Assembly (NCBI GenBank): GCA_021805955.1
Contig: JAJZDO010000253.1
Location: 1-21,786 of the forward strand
DNA from: Acidobacteriota bacterium
GTDB lineage: Bacteria > Acidobacteriota > Terriglobia > Terriglobales > Acidobacteriaceae
DNA length: 21,786 nt
Reading direction: 5' to 3'
Part shown: one piece after another, positions 8,409 to 15,303 of the stretch
How positions within the stretch are numbered: position 1 is the first letter of the stretch
Layout of the letters: each line of letters begins with the position of its first letter
Made by a program: the position numbers and the translations under genes
The notes under the pieces: model-generated
What the model was told of the DNA's origin: nothing
The model's database searches: none
Seen by the model: the letters and a program-made list of their open reading frames with translations, nothing else

Positions 8409-8732
8409 TCAGGCGAGCATCTTCAATCCGTATTTCTGCACGACAGCCAGCAGCTTGAGCGCCATGCCGCTGGGTTTCTTGGCTCCCGTCTCCCACTTCT
8501 CCACCGTCGATTCGCTGGTATTCAGGTAGCGGGCGAAGACCGGTTGGCTGACGCGGAGACTCTCCCGGAGCGCCTTGATCTGATGCGGCTTAATCGGGGC
8601 GGGAGCGGCGAGGCAGGATGCGTCAAAGCTGCGCATTGTGGTCTTGTCGATGGTACCGGCCCGATACATCCCGGCGACGGTGCGGTGAACTGCCTCAAAC
8701 GCGTCCGTTTTGTATTTACGATTCTTCGTCAT
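8409..8732 (-). CDS. Antitoxin-like helix-turn-helix protein (HigA/NadS type), orphan
   Basis: A 107-residue DNA-binding protein. The N-terminal 45 residues (MTKNRKYKTDAFEAVH, then AGTIDKTTMRSFD) and the XRE-type helix-turn-helix at about 51-90 (ALRESLRVSQPVFARYLN, then VEKWETGAKKPSG) match antitoxins that normally follow a RelE/HigB-type toxin gene and repress the pair. Here the upstream DNA (8733-9089) has no toxin frame on the minus strand, so it looks like a solitary antitoxin. AGGA lies 9 bases before the ATG. A promoter with a palindrome inside it lies directly upstream and suggests autorepression. It could be a plain regulator that never had a toxin. Confidence 0.85.
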   Translation of the reverse strand: MTKNRKYKTDAFEAVHRTVAGMYRAGTIDKTTMRSFDASCLAAPAPIKPHQIKALRESLRVSQPVFARYLNTSESTVEKWETGAKKPSGMALKLLAVVQKYGLKMLA

Positions 8733-8761
8733 GGCATATCATCCTGGTTCGCCATGCAAAC

Positions 8762-8790
8762 ACTGTAGCACCTGGTGCAACTACGTTCAA
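8762..8790 (-). promoter_or_regulatory. Promoter with internal palindrome for the HTH gene
   Basis: Read on the minus strand: -35 TTGAAC (8790-8785), 17-base spacer, -10 TACAGT (8767-8762). The spacer contains the 11-base palindrome GCACCAGGTGC (8768-8778), where a bound repressor would block RNA polymerase. Predicted transcript start is about 8755, 23 bases before the ATG. Apart from this promoter and repeat copy B, I see nothing in the 357-base gap 8733-9089. Confidence 0.6.
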
Positions 8791-8989
8791 GATGGAAATT
8801 ATCGCCAGATGCTGAGGGTTGCGATGGATGGATGGAAAATACCGCGGCGTTTATTGCCGGGGTTCAGGTCACGCGATGGCATGATCTCGTCAACCTAGAA
8901 TTCCTTCCGGATTGACGGTGACATAAGTGGAACTCATCCGCCTGAGTCCACGTCTAAGAATCGGAACCTGTGGCACCGTGCTGTGCTGC

Positions 8990-9034
8990 GGGCATCGTTC
9001 TATCCCACCCTAGCTGCGCTAGGATTGATGGGGC
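8990..9034. repeat. Dispersed REP-like element, copy B
   Basis: Contains GCATCGTTCTATCCCACC followed by the hairpin CCTAGC-TGC-GCTAGG, flanked by ATCCCA and TTGATGGGG that extend the pairing imperfectly. It lies about 55 bases beyond the 3' end of the endonuclease gene and is closely matched by copy C. Confidence 0.75.
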
Positions 9035-9089
9035 ACCTGGCGCGCAGCTAATTGTCTGCTCATCGTTGATCGCAGACCAATCATCAACC

Positions 9090-9929
9090 TTAGGCAATCT
9101 CCCTCATTTCATCCAGGAAACGGCGCAAAATCTCATCAACTGAGCCGAGCGGTGGGTATTCGGCAAAATGCCGCGCGATATCTTTGACAATTTGCTCCCT
9201 TGGTCGCGCATCCAACATATTTGGATCTCGGTGAGCCCAGTCGCGACCATGGTGCAGGGTATCCCACGGCGAACGAAGGTTCGCACGGGTTTCAGGCGCG
9301 TCCCCGTGTTTGCCAAAACCGTAACAAATGCCGACCTCATTATTCCAGATCGGTTTGAAGAGATCGATCAGGTAGCTTTCCGCCGCATTTTGCCATCCCG
9401 ACTGGACAACAAGGACGCGGTATTCGAAATCTTCCAATCGCAGCGACGCCGCAGCTTTGACAATATTCTTTCGGTGTTCATTCAAGCGGCCCGACAGCTT
9501 GTCTCCTTGTTCGAATGCCGTTTTACTCGCGGGGTCAGCCGGATCAGCCTTGCCAACGTAGATAGGATGTTCTCGCTTCGATATCGCCGAGTAGGTTGGG
9601 AATGCTCCCGCGTAATAGATCGCATAGACCCCGGAACCATAGAAGCGATCCGCAATCGTAAGCGGTTTTCTGGGCTGAGCGATCATCGTGATTCCGACTA
9701 TCCGCCCGACTACGTTCGGATTTGAGGGGTCGAAGACAAATCCTGGATGCTTTATGGGGTCGAGGTCCTCCATGACCCTTCGCAGCTTCTCGTACGCATC
9801 TCCAATCTTCTTTCGAACTCTTTTTGCGCTTGGCCCAGCAAGTAGTGTTGCCTCCTCCTTGGCGATCTCCTCGGAGATCTCCTTGATCCGGTCGGCCAAC
9901 TGTTCGAGCTTTAAGGGAGTCTTTGTCAT
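9090..9929 (-). CDS. Eco29kI-family type II restriction endonuclease (GIY-YIG)
   Basis: Cleaves unmethylated DNA as the partner of the adjacent C5 methyltransferase. The 279 residues begin with a coiled-coil-like stretch (about 8-55). The GIY-YIG nuclease core follows: GVYAIYY (100-106), PIYVGKADP (122-130), Arg148 and His152 in GRLNEHRKN, Glu184 in NAAESYLIDLF, and Asn196 in KPIWNNEVG. The R-x3-H and E-x11-N spacings match what I recall for Eco29kI, which recognises CCGCGG. That specificity here is inference. The start overlaps the methyltransferase stop by four bases (ATGA), so the two are translationally coupled and the methylase is made first. All catalytic positions are intact. Confidence 0.9.
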   Translation of the reverse strand: MTKTPLKLEQLADRIKEISEEIAKEEATLLAGPSAKRVRKKIGDAYEKLRRVMEDLDPIKHPGFVFDPSNPNVVGRIVGITMIAQPRKPLTIADRFYGSGVYAIYYAGAFPTYSAISKREHPIYVGKADPADPASKTAFEQGDKLSGRLNEHRKNIVKAAASLRLEDFEYRVLVVQSGWQNAAESYLIDLFKPIWNNEVGICYGFGKHGDAPETRANLRSPWDTLHHGRDWAHRDPNMLDARPREQIVKDIARHFAEYPPLGSVDEILRRFLDEMREIA

Positions 9930-11104
9930 CGGTTATCCTTGCTTCTTTTTAGCAATGTTTCGGCCACCGATCCGGCGACAGTCTGGGCCAGGCGAACGGG
10001 GACTGCGTTTCCCAGTTGCCGCATAGCCTCGGTCCAAGCACCTCGAAACACGTATTTGTCGGGGAAGGTCTGCAGACGGGCAGCTTCGCGGACGGTGAAG
10101 TAACGAACCGTTCCGTCCACCCGCGCGAGCATGTTTTCTCCACCCGGCACGCCGTGGTCGCCCGCTTTTAGGGTCTTCGCGGGTTCGTCGAGTGGGCTGC
10201 CAGTGTGCCCCTTGTAGATCCGGGCACCAGGATTGAACGCGTGATTTGGAATCTCGCTCCGCAGTTTCTTCTCAGGATCAGGTAGGTCCGCGATTGCGTC
10301 CCTCACCGTCAACCACGGGAGCTTGTCGGAATCGAAAGGTAGATCCCCGCGAAGTTTCACTACACGCGTGGCTTGGCGGGGGTCGAGTCGCGGTCGTTTG
10401 CGACTCGCGATTCTATGACGGTCCCAGTACTCCTCCGTCACCCACTGCGAACGCAGCAAGTTGTCTTCCGAATAAGGGCCTTCTGGGAAGCTCCACTCGA
10501 TACCGAGGTCGGACCGAAATCCAACTAGGAAAACACGCTCACGGCGCTGTGGCACTCCATAATTCGCGGCATTCAGCAGCCGGAACACGACATTGTACTC
10601 CGTGCGACCTTGAAGGGAGGTGTGGTGCTTTTCCAGCCTCATGCGATGCTCTTTCCAGTTTTCCGACTTGCGCCGAGTGAAGCTCGGATGTGTTAGCTGG
10701 AGCTGGATATATTCAAAATAGTCGGCGAATGTTTCCCGCAAGAGCCCCTTGACATTCTCAAAGATGAAGGCCTTAGGTCTCAATTCGCGCACTGCTCGAA
10801 CCGCCTGTGGAAACATGTCTCTCGTATCTAGGTGCCCACGATGTTTACCGCCCAGTGAAAATGGCTGGCATGGTGGGCCCCCCGAAACAACCACAACATT
10901 CGTCAGGCGGCTATAATCGAACTCTCTCACGTCGCCCTCGAACAGTGGCCATTTTTCAACAGCTTGGAAATTGTCACGTTGATTTTCACGGAATGTTTCG
11001 CAAGCGTCATGATCCCATTCAATGACAGCCGCGTGACTAAATCCAGCATTCGACATGCCAATCGCTAGTCCACCAGCTCCGGCAAATAATTCAACGCTAT
11101 GCAT
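9926..11104 (-). CDS. DNA (cytosine-5)-methyltransferase
   Basis: Transfers methyl from S-adenosylmethionine to cytosine C5 and protects DNA from the adjacent endonuclease. The 392 residues show the motifs in order: I, LFAGAGGLAIG (6-16); IV, GGPPCQPFS with nucleophile Cys79; VI, ENVKG (116-120); VIII, QRRERVFLVG (186-195); IX region, RLQTFPDKY (343-351); X, QLGNAVP (363-369). The target-recognition region between VIII and IX (about 200-330) should set specificity. It overlaps vsr by 8 bases upstream and the nuclease gene by 4 bases downstream, forming a tight three-gene operon. Start at ATG 11104; MHSVELFAGAGG is the usual beginning. Confidence 0.95.
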   Translation of the reverse strand: MHSVELFAGAGGLAIGMSNAGFSHAAVIEWDHDACETFRENQRDNFQAVEKWPLFEGDVREFDYSRLTNVVVVSGGPPCQPFSLGGKHRGHLDTRDMFPQAVRAVRELRPKAFIFENVKGLLRETFADYFEYIQLQLTHPSFTRRKSENWKEHRMRLEKHHTSLQGRTEYNVVFRLLNAANYGVPQRRERVFLVGFRSDLGIEWSFPEGPYSEDNLLRSQWVTEEYWDRHRIASRKRPRLDPRQATRVVKLRGDLPFDSDKLPWLTVRDAIADLPDPEKKLRSEIPNHAFNPGARIYKGHTGSPLDEPAKTLKAGDHGVPGGENMLARVDGTVRYFTVREAARLQTFPDKYVFRGAWTEAMRQLGNAVPVRLAQTVAGSVAETLLKRSKDNR

Positions 11105-11504
11105 CGAGGAACCTCCTAATCTTGCTCTGCAAACGATTGGTGTCGCTAAGCTGGCATTCCCAAATCGTCAGCGCCTGCCACCCCTGCTGCCTGAGGCGCA
11201 CCAAGTTTCTAGCGTCTCGCTGCTTGTTTCCTTCCAGCTTCGGCCCCCAAAACTCCGGTCGCGATTTCGGCATCCGCGCAAGGGCGCAGGCGTTGTGCCG
11301 GTGCCAGAAGCAGCCGTGAACGAAAATGACCTTTCGCCGGGAACGAAAAACGAGATCGGGTCGGCCAGGCAAATCCTTCGCATGGAGCCGATACCGGTAA
11401 CCTGTGGCGAATACAAGCCTGCGGACGAGTAGCTCGGGCCGCGTGTCCTTTGAGTGGACCAGAGCCATGACCTCGGAACGCTTGGATGGAGGTACCGTAT
11501 CCAC
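11097..11504 (-). CDS. vsr: Very short patch repair endonuclease Vsr
   Basis: Nicks 5' of the T in T:G mismatches left when 5-methylcytosine deaminates, starting repair back to C. The 135 residues carry SKRSEVMALVHSKDTRPE, GRPDLVF with catalytic Asp50, and VHGCFWHRHNAC with His63 and His68. Cys65, His70, Cys73 and Cys117 are the probable structural zinc ligands, and RPEFWGPKLEGNKQRD follows. The start is GTG at 11504, the first start after an in-frame TAA; no strong ribosome site precedes it. As the first gene of the operon with the methyltransferase, it probably guards against mutation at that enzyme's sites. The length is normal for the family. Confidence 0.95.
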   Translation of the reverse strand: MDTVPPSKRSEVMALVHSKDTRPELLVRRLVFATGYRYRLHAKDLPGRPDLVFRSRRKVIFVHGCFWHRHNACALARMPKSRPEFWGPKLEGNKQRDARNLVRLRQQGWQALTIWECQLSDTNRLQSKIRRFLDA

Positions 11505-11714
11505 ATCTTAAACATTACCGCGACCGATTGAAATGCGGCTGATTGTTCCCATTACAGCACGATGAGGAACTCCCAGCCCTGTGCAAATTGCAGCCGGAAC
11601 CGAAAGCGGGAACACACCGAAGTCATGATTATCACTTTGGGAATCGGGAGCTTATGGAGGACGGTTAGTTAGTACCGGCAAAAACACTCTTGCGTTGATC
11701 GAATTGCGCGGGCG

Positions 11715-11867
11715 GTGAAAGATGCTCTTCGCGCCACTCCGCTGCAAAGCGCGCAGCAGGTCGCGGCAGCGTTCAAGCCTGCCAGTCGAATACGGGTGGC
11801 CGAAATTCTGGAGACCTTGACGGCGCTGGGGCAGACGCGACGGCTCGAAGACCGCTATCTATTGTGA
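11715..11867 (+). pseudogene. C-terminal remnant of a larger protein, possibly a DNA methylase/ATPase
   Basis: A 50-residue plus-strand frame starting at GTG 11715 and ending in TGA reads like the tail of a bigger protein: a small helical domain with VAAAFKPASRIRVAEILETL then TALGQTRRLEDRY. I associate such tails with Eco57I-type DNA methylases or restriction ATPases, but only from memory. The frame can be traced about 13 codons upstream before a TAG; nothing recognisable precedes it in 11505-11714. It lies next to the restriction operon, so it may be debris of an earlier defence gene. It could also be a chance frame. Confidence 0.35.
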
Positions 11868-11893
11868 TGGGATGATTTTTAGGATTGGAGAAT

Positions 11894-11919
11894 CCCAGGT
11901 CTCAGAAGCGAGACCTGGG
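11894..11919. repeat. Perfect 10-base-pair hairpin repeat
   Basis: CCCAGGTCTC-AGAAGC-GAGACCTGGG, followed by GCACCC, is a perfect stem with a six-base loop. It resembles abundant short palindromes I associate with acidobacterial genomes. It opens a noncoding stretch (11868-12208) that contains only repeats. GAGACCTGG recurs at about 11948. Confidence 0.65.
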
Positions 11920-12035
11920 GCACCCAAGGTACACCAGCCATCGGTTGGAGACCTGGAGCGGTTTCGCGGGGAGTGGAAGGCGGGTGGCTGGGGTTGCTGT
12001 TCTGAGACCCTGCGGCTTTGCTCCGGGTAAGGAAA

Positions 12036-12174
12036 GCGAATGCATGGATTCTTCGCTGCGCTCAGAATGACTCCCTTATCGTTGAATACAGTTCGCTCAG
12101 AGCGGCGGCCTTCCGCTGCTACGGGACGCGAATGCATGGATTCTTCGCTGCGCGACAGGGGCAGAATGACTCCT
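12036..12174. repeat. Two direct repeat copies in noncoding DNA
   Basis: A 26-base sequence beginning GCGAATGCATGGATTCTTCG occurs at 12036-12061 and 12128-12153. In both copies CAGAATGACTCC follows, directly after one base in the first copy and after eight bases in the second. The two units are 92 bases apart. Open frames across this stretch are not convincing genes. Confidence 0.75.
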
Positions 12175-12208
12175 TGCATGGTTGCATGCGGTACGCGCGG
12201 GATGATGC

Positions 12209-12250
12209 GGGCATCGTTCCATCCCCCCTAGCTGCGCTAGGATCGAGGGG
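12209..12250. repeat. Dispersed REP-like element, copy C, overlapping the rhaT 3' end
   Basis: Contains GCATCGTTCCATCCCCC and the hairpin CCTAGC-TGC-GCTAGG, then ATCGAGGGG. It is nearly identical to copy B at 8990. The rhaT stop codon (12239-12237) lies in the hairpin, so the last few RhaT residues are encoded by the repeat. Confidence 0.75.
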
Positions 12251-13511
12251 TACTCGGCGGATCCAATTTCTGAGCCATGCCCAATTTTTGCCGCGGATTG
12301 GAAGCAGGCCGAGGTTGAGAGCTGCCGTTGACCTGCAAATAATTGCCATAGCCGACGACAACGGTCGAGGCCACGAGCAGTACAAGGCCGATCGCGACCA
12401 GGCCCTGTGTACGCCGGCTGGTGCCGCGCCACTCATGAAGAGCGATGCCCCAAAGAGTCGAGGAGATAATGATGCTGGCCATGAGCAGCGTCCAACTGGA
12501 GAAGGCGTATTTGCCCATCTCGGTCTGGCCCATGCTGTAGAAGAAAAACTGGAAATACCAGATGACTCCAGCGGCGCCGGCGAAGAGATAATTCACGATC
12601 AGCCTGCTCACCGGCAGGCGGCTAACAGAGGGCGCGCGGACTGCGGCCGCAGACTGCGATGGAAATTCCGTTGGTGCAGGAGGCGGCACGGCGGAAACCG
12701 CGCCGGACGGAGCGCTACCTGCAGGATCCGTCAGCGCCGAAAGGCCGATGTACTGGCTGGCGGAGCGGTTGCGGACCAACAAGATGAGGCACCAAAAGAA
12801 ATTTGTGGTAAACCCACCCAACATCACAACCACCAGGACGGGCAGGCCCTGCCACAGGCCGGAGTGATGTTCGAGCGCCAGCTTTGTCTGCGCGATTTGC
12901 GCGATTGGCTTCCCGGCTGCGAGTCCGTAGGCGAAACAGGCACTCATCACACCGGCAAAGATGGACACGGCTAGGCCCTTGCCGTAATGGAACTCCTTGA
13001 CCGTTTTCTTTTTTTCTTCCTCGGAGAGTTCCTGTTCCTTAGAGCGTCCGGCCAGACCGCTGAAGATGATCCCGACGACACAGATGCCAATGCCCAAAAG
13101 AATAAATTGGCCGGATCTCTGGCGAACGATTGTCCCCATTTCACCGCTGAAGATCGGTGGCATCAGGGTCCCAAAGACGGTGCAGAGCCCCATGGCAATG
13201 GGATAGCCGAGGGCAATGCCGAGATAACGAATGGAAAGCCCGAAAGTCAGCGCGCCAAATCCCCACATGGAACCCCAGAAATAAGAGAAAAAAAGGCTGG
13301 ACGCTGGGGCGGCATGCAGTATCGAATACAGGTGCGGCACCAGTGCGGCAGCAATCAGGATGGGAGCAAAAATCCAGCTGAATATCCCCTGCACGAGCCA
13401 GTATGTCTCCCAAGACCAGCGCTTGATGCCACGGAAGGGCAGGTAGCAACTGGCAGAGGCCAGCCCACCAAGCCAATTAAAAATGACACCCAGAAAGGGA
13501 TTTACGCCCAA
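12237..13511 (-). CDS. rhaT: L-rhamnose/proton symporter RhaT
   Basis: Inner-membrane importer that brings L-rhamnose into the cytoplasm with a proton. About ten hydrophobic segments are visible. The N-terminal pattern NPFLGVIFNWLGGLASASCYLPF, then KRWSWETYW, and the later SIRYLGIALGYPIAMGLCTVFGTLMPP are hallmarks of the family. I chose TTG at 13511 because GGGAGG lies five bases upstream and the protein then starts MGVNPFLG like its relatives (424 aa). ATG 13559 or TTG 13577 (446 aa) are alternatives, the latter too close to the predicted transcript start. A Pro/Ala/Ser-rich insert lies about two thirds along. The C-terminus runs into a repeat element. It is divergent from rhaI, consistent with shared control. 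Confidence 0.93.
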   Translation of the reverse strand: MGVNPFLGVIFNWLGGLASASCYLPFRGIKRWSWETYWLVQGIFSWIFAPILIAAALVPHLYSILHAAPASSLFFSYFWGSMWGFGALTFGLSIRYLGIALGYPIAMGLCTVFGTLMPPIFSGEMGTIVRQRSGQFILLGIGICVVGIIFSGLAGRSKEQELSEEEKKKTVKEFHYGKGLAVSIFAGVMSACFAYGLAAGKPIAQIAQTKLALEHHSGLWQGLPVLVVVMLGGFTTNFFWCLILLVRNRSASQYIGLSALTDPAGSAPSGAVSAVPPPAPTEFPSQSAAAVRAPSVSRLPVSRLIVNYLFAGAAGVIWYFQFFFYSMGQTEMGKYAFSSWTLLMASIIISSTLWGIALHEWRGTSRRTQGLVAIGLVLLVASTVVVGYGNYLQVNGSSQPRPASNPRQKLGMAQKLDPPSTPRS

Positions 13512-13580
13512 AACTGCCTCCCGGTAGGAAATCTGTGCCGCGCCAGCCGTACCGAACATGGATTGCACTGAAGCCAAGCA

Positions 13581-13610
13581 ATCATAAATTGTTTATATAT
13601 TGATTGTGAA
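13581..13610 (-). promoter_or_regulatory. Predicted rhaT promoter
   Basis: On the minus strand: -35 TTCACA (13610-13605), 18-base AT-rich spacer, -10 TATGAT (13586-13581), each one base off consensus. Predicted start is about 13574, giving a leader of about 60 bases to the TTG at 13511. Confidence 0.6.
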
Positions 13611-13910
13611 ATGGAATTTCTATTTGAAGTAAGGGATCGAAGTGTATGGAGGCTGCGGCAAGCGACCGCAGGAGACGATGATTGTCGCCTCCCCGGTGAC
13701 ATCCTGGCGCGTTTGGCGTGGACAAAGACGGGAGCAGCATGGCGCCCGCGAGATCCTCTTGGTTCGGTCTGCAAACGGACCGAGGCGCACCAGGACGATC
13801 GCAGGAAGTTCTTGAAGCACTCGGACTGAATGTGGTCGTCGATTTCATCCACTGTTGGTTCGGCACAAAGATCGCAGCGTATACGAAACGCATCTCTTCG
13901 AGAAAATCTA
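13611..13910. other. Intergenic stretch between rhaT and rhaI promoters
   Basis: 300 bases with short frames on both strands, none with a recognisable domain, a clear ribosome site or a plausible protein. I see no repeat or RNA gene here. Operators for the rhamnose genes may lie in it, but I find no copy of the TTGCG-N5-CGCAA palindrome. Confidence 0.4.
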
Positions 13911-13940
13911 TTGATAGGGGGGATATTTCTTTGCTATGCT
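13911..13940 (+). promoter_or_regulatory. Predicted rhaI promoter
   Basis: -35 TTGATA (13911-13916), 18-base spacer, -10 TATGCT (13935-13940). Predicted start is about 13947, leaving an untranslated leader of roughly 88 bases before the rhaI ATG. The region is much more AT-rich than its surroundings. Confidence 0.5.
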
Positions 13941-14034
13941 TTGTGTTGATTTCCAATAGGGAATTAGTTTTCTATTAAATGGCTTGTTGCCCCTTCCATG
14001 CAGTTGAACTGAGGGGGCAGGGGACGGACACCAT

Positions 14035-15225
14035 ATGCGACAGAAAAAACAAGACCTACTCTGGAAAGCGTTGGATGGATTCGAACTCGAAGTGCCATCC
14101 TGGGGATTTGCAAACACTGGAACGCGATTCGGCAAGTTTCTACAGGCAGCGGCGGCAACGTCGATCGAAGAAAAATTTGCAGATGCCGCACAGGTACTAG
14201 CGCTGACGGGTATCAGCCCCATCATGGCCTTGCATGTGGAGTGGGACTTGCCTGGGGGACTGGCGGATGTCCCGGCGATCCAGAAGTTGGTGTCGAAATA
14301 TGGAATCCAGGCGGGATCGATCAATCCAAACTTATTCCAGGCGCAGGAGTACAAATACGGCTCCATTTGCAATCCCGACGCACAAATCCGGCAGAAGGCG
14401 CTCGATCATATTCTGCTTTCTGTCGAGATCGGCAAACGGCTCGGATCGCGCGACATTTCCTTTTGGGTGGCCGACGGATCGAACTATCCCGGCACACAAA
14501 ATATACGGAAGCGGATCGACTGGATGCAGGAGATCTTTCTGCAGACGCATGGTGCGCTCGCCACCAATCAGCGGATGCTGATTGAATACAAGCCTTTCGA
14601 GCCCGCCTTTTATCACACCGATATCGCGGATTGGGGCATGGCGCTGGAACTGGCACGCGGTGCGGGGCCACAGGCGCGGGTGCTGGTCGATACCGGGCAC
14701 CACTATCAGTCGCAGAACATAGAGCAGATTGTGGCGTGGCTGCTGCAACTGGATATCCTGGGGGGATTTCACTTTAACGACCGCAGGTATGCCGATGATG
14801 ATCTGACGCTGGGTTCGATCGATCCATATCAAGTCTTCCGTATCTTTCACGAAATCTTGAGCTGCGAGCTTGAGCGGGGTGCGGCGATGCACGTTCCTTT
14901 CATGATCGACCAAAGCCACAATCTAAAAGGCAAGATCGAGGCAATGGTGCAGACGACCATCGCCGCACAGGAGCTCTATGCGCGAGCTGCATTGGTAGAC
15001 CATGAGCAACTCAGCCGGTTGCAAAACGAGTGTAGGTTGGTCGAAGCAGAGGAATGTTTTCGCGCTGCATTCTGGGAAGATATTCGACCGGTCGTCCGGG
15101 AATGGCGCCTAGCGCGTGGAGTTCCGGAAGACCCGTTGCGCGCGCTCCGCGAGAGCGGTTATGTCGAACGGATTGCGAGGGAACGTGGCGCGAAAAACGC
15201 GAAGACTCTCGCCAGCTATGCTTGA
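14035..15225 (+). CDS. rhaI: L-rhamnose isomerase, RhaI type
   Basis: A cytoplasmic TIM-barrel, metal-dependent isomerase converting L-rhamnose to L-rhamnulose. Of the 396 residues, the metal and substrate positions are Glu184 and Lys186 (LIEYKPFEP), Asp219 and His222 (VLVDTGHH), His246 (GFHFNDRRY), Asp254 and Asp256 (DDD). Their spacing matches, with a constant offset, what I recall for the Pseudomonas stutzeri enzyme. The start at 14035 has AGGGG about 11 bases upstream. It is followed after 78 bases by an IclR/periplasmic-binding fusion regulator on the same strand, and rhaT diverges from it. This family also acts on other aldoses such as D-allose, but the transporter and rhamnosidase favour rhamnose. 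Confidence 0.93.
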   Translation: MRQKKQDLLWKALDGFELEVPSWGFANTGTRFGKFLQAAAATSIEEKFADAAQVLALTGISPIMALHVEWDLPGGLADVPAIQKLVSKYGIQAGSINPNLFQAQEYKYGSICNPDAQIRQKALDHILLSVEIGKRLGSRDISFWVADGSNYPGTQNIRKRIDWMQEIFLQTHGALATNQRMLIEYKPFEPAFYHTDIADWGMALELARGAGPQARVLVDTGHHYQSQNIEQIVAWLLQLDILGGFHFNDRRYADDDLTLGSIDPYQVFRIFHEILSCELERGAAMHVPFMIDQSHNLKGKIEAMVQTTIAAQELYARAALVDHEQLSRLQNECRLVEAEECFRAAFWEDIRPVVREWRLARGVPEDPLRALRESGYVERIARERGAKNAKTLASYA

Positions 15226-15231
15226 TTCCAG

Positions 15232-15271
15232 GTTCCATTTGGGAACAACGAAGCCCGGGAGCTGTTATACT
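15232..15271 (+). promoter_or_regulatory. Inverted repeat and possible promoter before the first fusion regulator
   Basis: GTTCC-N5-GGAAC at 15232-15246 is followed by TATACT (15266-15271), a good -10 hexamer, but no convincing -35 is at the right distance. A transcript starting near 15278 would leave a short leader with GGAG before the TTG at 15304. This supports the shorter start of the regulator. Confidence 0.35.
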
Positions 15272-15303
15272 TCGGCATAAAAACGCCATTGGAGCCTACG
15301 CAC

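Noticed and set aside
9065..9088. GTTGAT...ATCAAC inverted repeat after the endonuclease gene as a terminator
   Set aside because: Stem of only six AT-rich pairs with a 12-base loop and no U-run.
8733..9089. Toxin gene expected upstream of the antitoxin-like gene
   Set aside because: Minus-strand frames here are broken by stops within about 20 codons and show no RelE/HigB pattern.
12036..12174. Repeated units as a possible CRISPR array
   Set aside because: Only two copies, with an unequal internal gap and no cas gene nearby.
12018..12974. Plus-strand frame of 318 codons
   Set aside because: It runs through repeats and then antisense to rhaT; Arg/Gly/Asp-rich with no domain.
13718..13978. 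86-codon plus-strand frame between rhaT and rhaI
   Set aside because: No domain, no ribosome site, overlaps the predicted rhaI promoter, and competing frames of similar length exist on both strands.
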